The notes below the pieces were generated by a model. That model saw only the letters and a program-made list of their open reading frames with translations, was not told the DNA's origin and did not search any database. Below are positions 9,134 through 17,375 of a stretch of DNA of 64,000 nt, piece after piece (positions within the stretch are counted from its first letter, which is position 1; each line of letters starts with the position of its first letter). Both the position numbers and the translations under genes were made by a program. This DNA comes from Pseudomonas sp. H9 (GTDB lineage Bacteria > Pseudomonadota > Gammaproteobacteria > Pseudomonadales > Pseudomonadaceae), in assembly GCF_004353925.1 (NCBI RefSeq), contig NZ_SMOK01000027.1, forward strand, positions 182,847-246,846. The letters are read 5' to 3'.

Positions 9134-9195
9134 CGTAGGAAATTGTGTAAGTCAGGGCTTTTGCAGGTAATTCCCCTGCCACATGTCATCTTCGT

Positions 9196-9224
9196 TTCAT
9201 GCTGCGCGCTTCTGGGCCTATAAT
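9196..9224 (+). promoter_or_regulatory. Probable promoter of the his genes
   Basis: A perfect TATAAT at 9219-9224 lies 39 nt before the hisB start; TTCATG at 9196-9201 is a weak -35 at 17-nt spacing. No leader peptide rich in histidine codons is seen, so classical his attenuation is not indicated. Confidence 0.6.
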
Positions 9225-9262
9225 GATCGCCTTTTTCGCCCAATGATTTTGCGGAGCTGGTG

Positions 9263-9856
9263 ATGGTCGAACGTAAGGCTTCCGTCGAGCGCAATACTCT
9301 GGAGACCCAGATCAAGGCCTCGATCAACCTGGATGGCAGCGGCAAGGCCCGATTTGATATCGGCGTGCCTTTCCTTGAACACATGCTCGACCAAATCGCC
9401 CGACATGGGCTGATTGATCTCGACATCGAGTGCAAGGGCGACCTGCATATCGACGATCACCATACCGTCGAAGACGTCGGTATTACCCTGGGCCAGGCCT
9501 TCAATCAGGCTATTGGCGACAAGAAGGGTATCCGCCGCTACGGTCACGCCTATGTACCGCTCGACGAAGCCTTGTCGCGTGTCGTCATCGACTTCTCCGG
9601 CCGCCCAGGCCTGCAGATGCACGTGCCGTACACCCGCGCTTCGGTAGGCGGTTTCGATGTTGACCTGTTCCAGGAGTTCTTCCAGGGCTTCGTCAACCAC
9701 GCCAACGTCACCCTGCACATCGACAACCTGCGTGGGCACAACACCCACCACCAGATCGAAACGGTGTTCAAGGCGTTTGGCCGCGCGCTGCGTATGGCCA
9801 TCGAGCTGGATGAGCGCATGGCCGGGCAGATGCCGTCGACCAAGGGTTGCCTGTAA
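9263..9856 (+). CDS. hisB: Imidazoleglycerol-phosphate dehydratase
   Basis: A 197-residue monofunctional HisB catalysing the sixth step of histidine synthesis. The metal-binding motifs DDHHTVEDVG and RGHNTHHQIET are intact, and the N-terminal FLEHMLDQIARHG is typical. I chose ATG 9263 over the adjacent GTG because GGAG lies 6 nt before it. The stop codon shares one base with the hisH start (TAATG), so the two are translationally coupled. Confidence 0.98.
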   Translation: MVERKASVERNTLETQIKASINLDGSGKARFDIGVPFLEHMLDQIARHGLIDLDIECKGDLHIDDHHTVEDVGITLGQAFNQAIGDKKGIRRYGHAYVPLDEALSRVVIDFSGRPGLQMHVPYTRASVGGFDVDLFQEFFQGFVNHANVTLHIDNLRGHNTHHQIETVFKAFGRALRMAIELDERMAGQMPSTKGCL

Positions 9857-10494
9857 TGCAGACAGTTGCCGTTATCGACTATGGCATGGGCAACCTGCAC
9901 TCGGTGGCCAAGGCGCTGGAGCACGTTGGCGCCGGCAAAGTGCTGATCACCAGCGATGCTGCGGTGATCCGCGAGGCCGACCGTGTGGTATTCCCGGGCG
10001 TGGGCGCGATTCGCGACTGCATGGCCGAAATTCGCCGTCTGGGCTTTGACAGCCTGGTGCGTGAAGTCAGCCAGGACCGTCCGTTCCTGGGCATTTGCGT
10101 GGGCATGCAGGCCCTGCTCGATCACAGCGAAGAGAACGACGGTGTCGATTGCATCGGTATGTTCCCTGGCCAGGTGAAGTTCTTCGGCAAAGACCTGCAC
10201 GAAGACGGCGAGCATCTGAAGGTGCCGCACATGGGTTGGAACGAAGTCACCCAGTCCATCGACCACCCGCTGTGGCACAACATTCCTGACTTGGCGCGTT
10301 TCTATTTCGTGCACAGCTACTACATCACCGCGGCCAAGGCCGTGCAGGTGGTGGGCCGTGGTCACTATGGCGTCGATTTCGCCGCGGCGCTGGCTGAAGG
10401 CTCGCGTTTTGCCGTGCAGTTCCATCCGGAGAAGAGCCATACCCACGGCCTGCAGTTGCTGCAGAACTTCGCTGCCTGGGATGGCCGCTGGTAA
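9856..10494 (+). CDS. hisH: Imidazole glycerol phosphate synthase, glutamine amidotransferase subunit
   Basis: A 212-residue class I glutaminase that feeds ammonia to HisF. The nucleophile elbow LGICVGMQALL carries the catalytic cysteine, and the His/Glu pair is in FHPEKSHTHGL near the C-terminus. The ATG overlaps the hisB stop by one base. The partner gene hisF lies downstream after hisA. Confidence 0.98.
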   Translation: MQTVAVIDYGMGNLHSVAKALEHVGAGKVLITSDAAVIREADRVVFPGVGAIRDCMAEIRRLGFDSLVREVSQDRPFLGICVGMQALLDHSEENDGVDCIGMFPGQVKFFGKDLHEDGEHLKVPHMGWNEVTQSIDHPLWHNIPDLARFYFVHSYYITAAKAVQVVGRGHYGVDFAAALAEGSRFAVQFHPEKSHTHGLQLLQNFAAWDGRW

Positions 10495-10758
10495 ATGAGC
10501 AAATCCAGGACCAAGGCCCCGATCCTCACCCTCGCACCGGAACAGGAGCGCGAGGCGCTGGACGTGCTCAAGCGCTTTCTCGAAGACCGTTTCGAGCTGC
10601 AGCTGGGGTCGTTCGAGGTGGCCGAGGTACTGGAGCTGTTCAGCAAAGAAATTGCTCCGCATTACTACAACAGGGCGATTTTCGACGTGCAGGCGCACCT
10701 CAAAGAGAGGTTCGAAAGCATCGAAAGCGACCTGTGGGCGCTAGAGAAAAGCAGCTGA
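10495..10758 (+). CDS. DUF2164 family protein
   Basis: An 87-residue helical protein of the DUF2164 type, starting directly after the hisH stop (TAAATG), so it depends on hisH for translation. Visible features are an N-terminal basic strip, a long amphipathic region (EREALDVLKRFLEDRFELQLG) and a Phe/Tyr-rich centre (APHYYNRAIFD). It lies within the histidine genes of pseudomonads, but no function is known. It could be a small partner of a neighbouring His enzyme or an unrelated passenger. Confidence 0.85.
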   Translation: MSKSRTKAPILTLAPEQEREALDVLKRFLEDRFELQLGSFEVAEVLELFSKEIAPHYYNRAIFDVQAHLKERFESIESDLWALEKSS

Positions 10759-10842
10759 AGCGACAAGCTGCAAGAGACCAGACATGCATGCTTGCAGCTT
10801 GTGGCTTGCAGCTTGCAGCTCTTTTTTACGAAGGAAAAAAGC
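10759..10842. repeat. GCTTGCAGCTTGCAGCT-type repeat between DUF2164 and hisA
   Basis: Imperfect inverted and direct copies of CAAGCTGCAAG and GCTTGCAGCTTGCAGCT fill this gap. A related block lies between hisA and hisF and another before creB, so it is a second dispersed repeat family distinct from the REPs. GAAGGAAAAAAGC at its end supplies the hisA ribosome site. Confidence 0.75.
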
Positions 10843-11592
10843 ATGCTGATTATTCCCGCTATCGATCTTAAAGACGGTGCCTGCGTACGTCTGCGCCAAG
10901 GCCGCATGGAAGATTCCACAGTATTTTCCGATGACCCGGTGAGCATGGCTGCCAAATGGGTCGAGGGCGGCTGCCGTCGTTTGCATCTGGTCGATCTGAA
11001 CGGTGCCTTTGAAGGCCAGCCGGTCAACGGCGAAGTGGTTACCGCGATTGCCAAGCGCTACCCGAACCTGCCGATCCAGATCGGTGGCGGTATCCGCTCG
11101 CTGGAAACCATCGAGCACTACGTCAAAGCCGGCGTCAGCTACGTGATCATCGGCACCAAGGCGGTCAAAGAGCCTGAGTTTGTTGCCGAAGCGTGCCGCG
11201 CTTTCCCGGGCAAGGTGATTGTCGGCCTCGACGCCAAAGACGGCTTCGTCGCCACCGACGGCTGGGCTGAAGTCAGCTCGGTGCAGGTCATCGACCTGGC
11301 CAAGCGTTTCGAAGCCGACGGCGTCTCGGCCATCGTTTACACCGACATCGCCAAAGACGGCATGATGCAGGGCTGCAACGTACCGTTCACCGCTGCGTTG
11401 GCCGCTGCCACCAAAATCCCGGTTATCGCTTCCGGCGGTATCCACAACCTGGGTGACATCAAGGCCCTGCTCGACGCCAAGGCGCCAGGCATCATCGGTG
11501 CGATCACCGGCCGGGCAATCTACGAAGGCACCCTGGATGTCGCCGAGGCACAAGCCTTCTGCGACACCTATTCGGTTAGCTCCAAGTCGTAA
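10843..11592 (+). CDS. hisA: Phosphoribosylformimino-5-aminoimidazole carboxamide ribotide isomerase
   Basis: A 249-residue TIM-barrel isomerase of histidine synthesis. The start MLIIPAIDLKDGACVRLRQG and the phosphate-binding ASGGIHNLGDI and IITGRAIYEG-like strands are typical; Asp8 and the second catalytic aspartate in YTDIAKDGMMQG are present. I used ATG 10843, preceded by AAGGA, rather than the longer frame running through the repeat. The C-terminus SVSSKS lies at the edge of the following repeat and may have been lengthened by it. Confidence 0.97.
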   Translation: MLIIPAIDLKDGACVRLRQGRMEDSTVFSDDPVSMAAKWVEGGCRRLHLVDLNGAFEGQPVNGEVVTAIAKRYPNLPIQIGGGIRSLETIEHYVKAGVSYVIIGTKAVKEPEFVAEACRAFPGKVIVGLDAKDGFVATDGWAEVSSVQVIDLAKRFEADGVSAIVYTDIAKDGMMQGCNVPFTAALAAATKIPVIASGGIHNLGDIKALLDAKAPGIIGAITGRAIYEGTLDVAEAQAFCDTYSVSSKS

Positions 11593-11676
11593 GCGGCAAG
11601 CTGCAAGTTCGAAGCGCGACCGCGTCGCTCTTTACTTGCAGCTTGAAGCTTAAAGCTTGCAACTTGAGGACTCCCT
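11593..11676. repeat. GCTTGCAG-type repeat between hisA and hisF
   Basis: A second block of the same family as before hisA: GCGGCAAGCTGCAAG followed by CTTGCAGCTTGAAGCTTAAAGCTTGC. The outer parts can pair into a hairpin. It separates hisA and hisF without a visible promoter. Confidence 0.75.
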
Positions 11677-12447
11677 ATGGCCCTGGCCAAACGCATCATC
11701 CCTTGCCTGGACGTCGATAACGGCCGCGTGGTCAAAGGCGTCAAGTTCGAGAACATTCGCGATGCTGGCGACCCGGTTGAAATCGCCCGTCGCTACGATG
11801 AACAAGGCGCGGACGAAATCACCTTCCTCGACATCACCGCCAGCGTCGATGGCCGTGACACCACCCTGCATACCGTCGAGCGTATGGCCAGCCAGGTGTT
11901 CATTCCGCTGACCGTAGGTGGCGGCGTGCGTACCGTGCAAGACATCCGCAACCTGCTCAATGCCGGTGCCGACAAGGTGTCGATCAACACCGCTGCGGTG
12001 TTCAACCCGGAGTTCGTGGGCGAAGCTGCCGCGCATTTCGGTTCGCAGTGCATCGTGGTGGCCATCGACGCCAAGAAGGTTTCAGGCCCGGGCCAAGCCC
12101 CGCGCTGGGAAATCTTCACCCACGGCGGTCGCAAGCCGACTGGCCTGGACGCGGTGGAGTGGGCCAAGAAGATGGAAGGCCTGGGGGCCGGTGAGATCCT
12201 GCTGACCAGCATGGATCAGGACGGCATGAAGAACGGCTTTGACCTGGGTGTCACCCGGGCCATCAGCGATGCCCTGGGTATTCCGGTGATTGCTTCGGGT
12301 GGTGTGGGCAACCTGCAGCACCTGGCCGACGGCATCCTTGAAGGCCACGCCAGTGCAGTGCTGGCGGCGAGTATTTTCCACTTCGGTGAGTACACCGTGC
12401 CAGAAGCCAAGGCGTTCATGGCCAAGCAAGGGATCGTGGTTCGCTGA
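11677..12447 (+). CDS. hisF: Imidazole glycerol phosphate synthase, cyclase subunit
   Basis: A 256-residue TIM-barrel cyclase that with HisH forms imidazole glycerol phosphate and AICAR. MALAKRIIPCLDVDNGRVVKGVKF contains the catalytic Asp11; the second catalytic aspartate is in SMDQDGMKNGFD, and ASGGVGNLQHL binds phosphate. Last of the his genes here; followed by a REPIN facing the convergent cbcV. Confidence 0.98.
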   Translation: MALAKRIIPCLDVDNGRVVKGVKFENIRDAGDPVEIARRYDEQGADEITFLDITASVDGRDTTLHTVERMASQVFIPLTVGGGVRTVQDIRNLLNAGADKVSINTAAVFNPEFVGEAAAHFGSQCIVVAIDAKKVSGPGQAPRWEIFTHGGRKPTGLDAVEWAKKMEGLGAGEILLTSMDQDGMKNGFDLGVTRAISDALGIPVIASGGVGNLQHLADGILEGHASAVLAASIFHFGEYTVPEAKAFMAKQGIVVR

Positions 12448-12454
12448 CGGTCCT

Positions 12455-12507
12455 CTATCGCGGGGCAAGCCCGCTCCCACAGTGGGAGCGGGCTTGCCCC
12501 GCGATAG
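12455..12507. repeat. REPIN, perfect palindrome, between hisF and cbcV
   Basis: A 53-bp perfect palindrome: two 26-bp arms around a single A, beginning CTATCGCGGGGC and ending GCCCCGCGATAG. It lies only 3 bp from the end of cbcV, between convergent genes, ideal for a bidirectional terminator. Confidence 0.95.
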
Positions 12508-12510
12508 CTT

Positions 12511-13689
12511 TCACCCCAGATTCTTGCCCAACAGCGCGTGATACAACTCGCTGTCACCAAGGATCCCCACCACTGAATTACCTTCCTGCAACACCAGCTT
12601 ATTGCCGGTCTGATAACGGATCTGCAGGGCCTCACGCATGCCAATGCTGGCGCTGACCAGAGTCGGCTTACGGGCCAGGCCTTCCACCGCTTCGCCCGGT
12701 GCCCAGTTTTGCAGGTCCATGCCATTGGCACCCTGACGTGCGCCTTTGATGGTGTTGCCTTCGGCCAGGTCCAGCCAGGAGTCGCCCCCCGGATCGATAC
12801 ACACCGAACCATTGATGCGCTTGCACTTGTCCAGCGTGCGCATCAGGCTGCGGCCGCACAGCACGTTGAGCGGGTTGGTGTGGGCAACGAAGGTGCGTAC
12901 ATATTCGTCGGCCGGGTTCAGCACGATTTCTTCCGGCTTGCTGTACTGGATGATCTTGCCGTCTTTCATGATGGCGATACGGCTACCCAGTTTCAGCGCT
13001 TCGTCCAGGTCATGGCTGACGAAGACGATGGTCTTGCTCAACTTGGTTTGCAGCTCCAGCAGCTCGTCTTGCAGGCCCTGACGAATCAGCGGGTCAAGGG
13101 CAGAGAAGGGTTCATCCATCAGCAGGATATCGGCATCCATTGCCAGTGCGCGGGCCAAGCCAACACGTTGCTGCATGCCGCCTGAGAGTTCATCGGGTTT
13201 CTTATTGCGCCATTGCGTCAGGCCAACCAGCTCCAGTTTCTCGTCGACCAGCTTGCGCCGTTCTTTCTCCGGCCGGCCTTGCATCTCCAGGCCGAAGCTG
13301 ATGTTTTCACGCACCGTCAGCCAGGGCATCAGGGCGAACTTCTGGAACACCATGGCGATGCGTTTGGTGCGCATCATCTTCAGTTCCGCCGGGGTGCAAT
13401 GGGCAATGTCGATGTGGGCGCCTTCGTGTTCGACAAACAATTTGCCACGGCTGACGGTGTTCAGGCCGTTGATGCAACGCAGCAAGCTGGATTTGCCCGA
13501 GCCGGACAGGCCCATCAGTACGCAGATCTCGCCTTTGTTGATATCCAGGTTGGCCTTTTCGACGCCGACTACCAACCCGGTTTTCTTCAGGATCTGCTCC
13601 CGCGAAAGGCCTTGATCTAGCAGGCTGAGGGCCTCACGCGGTCGGTTGGAGAAGATAACGTCTACGTCTTCGAAGCGAATAATGCTCAT
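12511..13689 (-). CDS. cbcV: Choline/betaine/carnitine ABC transporter, ATP-binding subunit
   Basis: A 392-residue ATPase of the osmoprotectant (ProV/OpuA) family. It has Walker A GLSGSGKSS near residue 60, the signature LSGGMQQR, Walker B ILLMDEP and the switch histidine in VSHDLDEA. The C-terminal 100 residues correspond to the regulatory region where ProV-type proteins have CBS domains; here it is degenerate. The start overlaps cbcW by ATGA. Last gene of cbcX-cbcW-cbcV, a transporter whose core is known in P. aeruginosa to work with several binding proteins. Confidence 0.94.
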   Translation of the reverse strand: MSIIRFEDVDVIFSNRPREALSLLDQGLSREQILKKTGLVVGVEKANLDINKGEICVLMGLSGSGKSSLLRCINGLNTVSRGKLFVEHEGAHIDIAHCTPAELKMMRTKRIAMVFQKFALMPWLTVRENISFGLEMQGRPEKERRKLVDEKLELVGLTQWRNKKPDELSGGMQQRVGLARALAMDADILLMDEPFSALDPLIRQGLQDELLELQTKLSKTIVFVSHDLDEALKLGSRIAIMKDGKIIQYSKPEEIVLNPADEYVRTFVAHTNPLNVLCGRSLMRTLDKCKRINGSVCIDPGGDSWLDLAEGNTIKGARQGANGMDLQNWAPGEAVEGLARKPTLVSASIGMREALQIRYQTGNKLVLQEGNSVVGILGDSELYHALLGKNLG

Positions 13690-14531
13690 GCTTCACTCCT
13701 CACCGGCAGGTCGGGTTGTTTGCAGATACGGTCAAGCATGATCGCCAGCAGCACGATGGCAAGACCTGCTTCAAAGCCCAGGGCGATATCGGCCGTGTTC
13801 AGTGCATTGACCACTGGTTTGCCCAGGCCATCGGCGCCCACCAGGGCGGCAATCACCACCATCGACAGCGACAGCATGATGCACTGGGTGACCCCGGCGG
13901 CGATGCTCGGCATGGCATGGGGCAGCTCGATGCGCGACAGCAACTGGCGGCGTGAGCAACCGAAGGCCTTGCCGGCGTCGAGCAGTTCCTGGGGCACGTC
14001 ACAGATCCCCAGGTAGGTCAGGCGGATCGGGGCGGCGATGGCGAACACCACCGTAGAGATCAACCCGGGGACCACGCCCAGGCCAAACAGGGTCAGGGTC
14101 GGGATCAGGTAAACGAAGGTAGGCACCGTCTGCATCAGGTCGAGGACCGGGCGCATGGCGGTGTAGAACATCGGTTTATGCGCAGCGAGGATGCCCAGGG
14201 GCACGCCAATGGCCACACAGACCATGGTGGCGAACAGCACCTGGGCCAGGGTCTCCATGGTTTCTTGCCAGTAACCGAGGTTAAGGATCAGCAGGAAAGA
14301 CAGCACGCAAAAAGCGGTGAGCGCCCACTTACGCTGGATCAGGTGCGCGACGACTGCAATCAGGCCAATCAGGACGAAAGGGTTGAACCAGGTCAGCGCC
14401 CCGGTCACGCCGTGAATCATCAATTCCAGTGCTTCGGCGAAGGCATCGAAATAGTTGGCGCCGTGTTGCGTCAGCCATTCAACGAAGCCTGCGATGTACT
14501 GGCCCAGTGGTATTTTTTCATCGATCAGCAT
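13686..14531 (-). CDS. cbcW: Choline/betaine/carnitine ABC transporter, permease subunit
   Basis: A 281-residue inner-membrane permease of the ProW family with about six hydrophobic segments after a 60-residue soluble N-terminus. The cytoplasmic coupling loop is in GICDVPQELLDAGKAFGCSRRQLL, and the binding-protein-dependent transport signature is clear. It overlaps cbcV by 4 bp and is separated from cbcX by a strong hairpin. Confidence 0.94.
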   Translation of the reverse strand: MLIDEKIPLGQYIAGFVEWLTQHGANYFDAFAEALELMIHGVTGALTWFNPFVLIGLIAVVAHLIQRKWALTAFCVLSFLLILNLGYWQETMETLAQVLFATMVCVAIGVPLGILAAHKPMFYTAMRPVLDLMQTVPTFVYLIPTLTLFGLGVVPGLISTVVFAIAAPIRLTYLGICDVPQELLDAGKAFGCSRRQLLSRIELPHAMPSIAAGVTQCIMLSLSMVVIAALVGADGLGKPVVNALNTADIALGFEAGLAIVLLAIMLDRICKQPDLPVRSEA

Positions 14532-14568
14532 GATAGCGAGCGTCCACCTGCAAAAGATTGAAGACAGC

Positions 14569-14595
14569 CTGCGGCGGGGCGAGCCCGCCGCAGGT
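14569..14595 (-). terminator. Intra-operon hairpin between cbcX and cbcW
   Basis: An 11-bp perfect GC-rich stem (CCTGCGGCGGG / CCCGCCGCAGG) with a 5-nt loop lies 5 nt after the cbcX stop. It lacks a T run and does not match the REP core. It is best read as a 3' stabiliser or partial terminator that lets the binding protein be made in excess over permease and ATPase. Confidence 0.7.
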
Positions 14596-14600
14596 GGTGC

Positions 14601-15548
14601 TTACTGCGTGAGCTTGGCTTTGGCCGCCTCCAGGCCTGGTTTGCCATCAATGGTGGTGACTCCGGCCAGCCAGGTATCGAGTACCTGAGGGTTCTTTTTC
14701 AGCCAGGCTTTGGCTGCTGCATCGGGTTTCATCTTGTCGTCCAGGACGTTGCCCATCAGGGTGCTTTCCATGTCGAGGGTGAACGACAGGTTCTTCAGCA
14801 ACTGACCAACGTTGCTGCATTCCTGTACGTAGCCCTTGCGGGTGTTGGTGAGGACGGTGGCCTTGCCATATTCGGGGCCGAAGAAGTCATCGCCGCCGTC
14901 CAGGTATTTCATCTTGAAGCGAGTGTTCATCGGGTGCGGTTCCCAACCCAGGAACACCACCGCCTGATCGCGCCGTTGCGCACGATCGACCTGAGAAAGC
15001 ATGCCCGCCTCGCTGGACTCGACCACCTTGAACCCGGCGTCTTTGAGGCCGAAGGCGTTCTTGTCGATCATGCTCTGGATGGTGCGGTTGCCGTCGTTAC
15101 CTGGCTCGATGCCGTAGATCTTGCCGTCCAGTTCCTTTTTGAACTTGGGAATGTCGGCGAAGGTTTTCAGGCCTTTGTCATACAGCGCCTGGGGTACGGC
15201 CAGGGTGTACTTGGCGTTTTCCAGGTTCGCCCTTACGGTTTCCACCGTGCCGGCATCGCGGTACTGCTTGATGTCGTTTTCCATGGTCGGCATCCAGTTG
15301 CCGAGGAACACGTCCATGTTTTTGCCGTCGGCCAGCGACTTGTAGGTCACCGGCACCGAAATCATGGTGGTTTTGGTTTTGTAGCCCAGCGACTGCAGGA
15401 CAACGCTGGTCATGGCCGTGGTCACGGTGATGTCGGTCCAACCGACATCGGAGAAGTTAACGGTATGACACTGTTCGGGTTCGGCGGCCTGGGTCAGTAG
15501 CGGCACGCTCAGTAGCGCTGTCAGCAAGAGCGAGGGTGAAGCTTTCAT
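14601..15548 (-). CDS. cbcX: Choline-type substrate-binding protein of the cbc transporter
   Basis: A 315-residue periplasmic binding protein with a signal peptide (MKASPSLLLTALLSVPLLTQAA, cleavage near residue 22). Aromatic residues expected to form the cage for a quaternary ammonium group are seen in DVGWTDI, GNWMPTMEND and GWEPHPMN. The mature protein starts EPEQCHTVNF, and the second cysteine in YVQECSNV probably forms a disulfide-linked loop. First gene of cbcXWV. In P. aeruginosa CbcX binds choline preferentially; that preference is inferred here. Confidence 0.93.
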   Translation of the reverse strand: MKASPSLLLTALLSVPLLTQAAEPEQCHTVNFSDVGWTDITVTTAMTSVVLQSLGYKTKTTMISVPVTYKSLADGKNMDVFLGNWMPTMENDIKQYRDAGTVETVRANLENAKYTLAVPQALYDKGLKTFADIPKFKKELDGKIYGIEPGNDGNRTIQSMIDKNAFGLKDAGFKVVESSEAGMLSQVDRAQRRDQAVVFLGWEPHPMNTRFKMKYLDGGDDFFGPEYGKATVLTNTRKGYVQECSNVGQLLKNLSFTLDMESTLMGNVLDDKMKPDAAAKAWLKKNPQVLDTWLAGVTTIDGKPGLEAAKAKLTQ

Positions 15549-15998
15549 ACGATGGACTCCTGATGTTTTTTCTCGGATGTCCCACGGGACCGCCGTGCTT
15601 TATGGCTTGCATTCGGTCGGGCCTGACTATCTGGCGATAGCGGGACAGGTGCCGTGCAATCGAGTCGATACCGATCATCTAACAGCGAAAATCAAACGCC
15701 TACAGGGTGCGTCGTATCCAGTACAGACAGGGTCGCATCCAGTGTCGGTGAGGTCGTTTACAGATTTTTATCGCCCCGTAAACGCAGTTTTGCTGCTTCT
15801 GCACCGCAAAAAAACGGCGCAGAAACGGTCGTGACAGCTGGCGGCGTTGCTGGGCAAGAGCGCGTCGGTTGCAGACGTCAAACGTCCGGTTAAAAGCCTG
15901 ATGATGCGCGAATTCGGCGGATTGCCGCCTATTAAGCGTAGCAGTTGCAACGCCCTTGGCTTGGCTGAGGGCGGCGGCTCAATCAGGAGGTAGGTGGC
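15549..15998. other. Divergent regulatory region cbcX / sdaA
   Basis: A 450-bp region between divergent genes holding an AraC-type direct repeat at 15711-15743 (listed separately) and a perfect 5-3-5 palindrome GACGTCAAACGTC at 15874-15886. AGGAGG just before 15999 is a strong ribosome site for sdaA. No good sigma-70 match stands out. Confidence 0.5.
15711..15743 (+). promoter_or_regulatory. Candidate GbdR operator upstream of cbcX
   Basis: Two near-identical 12-mers, GTCGTATCCAGT (15711) and GTCGCATCCAGT (15732), are spaced exactly 21 bp apart, two helical turns, the classic arrangement for AraC-family activators. They lie 163-195 bp upstream of cbcX. GbdR is the natural candidate because the cbc genes belong to the quaternary-amine system; direct evidence is lacking. 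Confidence 0.55.
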
Positions 15999-17375
15999 AT
16001 GGCCATTAGTGTGTTCGACCTGTTCAAGATCGGTGTCGGCCCATCCAGCTCGCATACCGTCGGGCCCATGCGGGCGGCGGCATTGTTCGTCCAGGGGTTG
16101 CGTGAGCGCGGTGAGCTTGAGCAGGTCAAGCGTATTGAAGTGCGGTTGTATGGCTCGCTCTCGGCCACCGGTATCGGTCACGGCAGCGACAACGCGGTAA
16201 TCATGGGCTTGATGGGCGAATGGCCCGACGCAATCGACCCGTCGCAAATCGCCCCGCGTATTGCTGCTCTGCGTGAAACCAACACGCTGCTGCTCGATGG
16301 CCGGCTTGCGGTCGGGTTTGTCTGGACGCGCGATATGCGCCTGCTTGATGAAAACCTGCCTTACCACCCCAATGCCATGACCCTGATCGCCGACGGCACG
16401 GCAGGCGAGCTGCATTGCGACACTTATTACTCGGTCGGCGGTGGCTTTGTGGTGGATGCGGCCCAGGCTGCAAGCGGCGTTCTGGATGCTGACAACACCG
16501 TGCTGCCCTACGATTTCAACAGCGCAGTGGAGCTGTTGGCGCTGTGCCGGGAAAACGACATGCGCGTGTCGCAATTGATGATGGAAAACGAGAAGGTCTG
16601 GCGCAGCGAAGCGGAAATCCGGGCCGGTTTGCTCAAGCTGTGGCATGCCATGCAGGCCTGCGTCGAGAACGGCCTCAAATACGAAGGGATTCTACCGGGC
16701 GGGCTGAATGTGAAGCGCCGGGCTGCCAAGCTTTACCGCAGCCTGCAGGAACTGAACAAGCCCAATGTCATCGGCTCGACCCTGAGTGCGATGGAGTGGG
16801 TCAACCTGTATGCGCTGGCGGTCAACGAAGAGAACGCGGCCGGTGGGCGCATGGTCACGGCGCCTACCAATGGCGCGGCCGGAATCATTCCTGCGGTGCT
16901 GCATTACTACATGCGGTTCAGCGACGAGGTCAGCGAAGCCTGTGTGGTGGACTTCTTTCTCGGCGCGGCGGCGGTGGGCATTCTGTGCAAGAAAAATGCG
17001 TCTATCTCGGGCGCTGAGGTTGGTTGTCAGGGCGAAGTGGGTTCGGCCTGTGCCATGGCAGCAGCTGGCTTGGCTGAAGTGCTGGGCGCCACGCCGGCAC
17101 AACTGGAAAACGCCGCCGAGATTGGTCTTGAGCATAACCTGGGGCTCACCTGCGACCCGGTGGGCGGGTTGGTTCAGGTGCCGTGCATTGAACGCAACGC
17201 CATTGCGGCGGTGAAGGCGATCAATGCGGCGCAGATGGCCTTGCGGGGTGACGGCGAGCATTTCATTTCACTCGACCGGGTCATCCGTACCATGCGCGAC
17301 ACCGGTGCTGACATGCACGACAAATACAAGGAAACCTCGCGTGGAGGCCTGGCAGTCAACGCCATCGAGTGCTGA
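15999..17375 (+). CDS. sdaA: L-serine ammonia-lyase (4Fe-4S, single chain)
   Basis: A 458-residue enzyme converting serine to pyruvate and ammonia. SSSHTVGPM at residues 12-20 binds substrate. Cluster cysteines fall at 343 (GCQGEVGS), 385 (TCDPVGG) and 396 (VPCIERN). The last residue is Cys458, matching the tail cysteine that ligates the fourth iron in the Legionella enzyme of the same length. The gene has a strong AGGAGG site. Between cbcX and gbdR, it drains serine formed from glycine and one-carbon units during betaine catabolism; P. aeruginosa calls its counterpart sdaB. Confidence 0.96.
   Translation: MAISVFDLFKIGVGPSSSHTVGPMRAAALFVQGLRERGELEQVKRIEVRLYGSLSATGIGHGSDNAVIMGLMGEWPDAIDPSQIAPRIAALRETNTLLLDGRLAVGFVWTRDMRLLDENLPYHPNAMTLIADGTAGELHCDTYYSVGGGFVVDAAQAASGVLDADNTVLPYDFNSAVELLALCRENDMRVSQLMMENEKVWRSEAEIRAGLLKLWHAMQACVENGLKYEGILPGGLNVKRRAAKLYRSLQELNKPNVIGSTLSAMEWVNLYALAVNEENAAGGRMVTAPTNGAAGIIPAVLHYYMRFSDEVSEACVVDFFLGAAAVGILCKKNASISGAEVGCQGEVGSACAMAAAGLAEVLGATPAQLENAAEIGLEHNLGLTCDPVGGLVQVPCIERNAIAAVKAINAAQMALRGDGEHFISLDRVIRTMRDTGADMHDKYKETSRGGLAVNAIEC

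Noticed and set aside
14569..14595. REP element between cbcX and cbcW
   Set aside because: The stem CCTGCGGCGGG does not match the REP core GCGGGGCAAGCCCGC and lacks the flanking CTCC(C/T)ACAGG tail.
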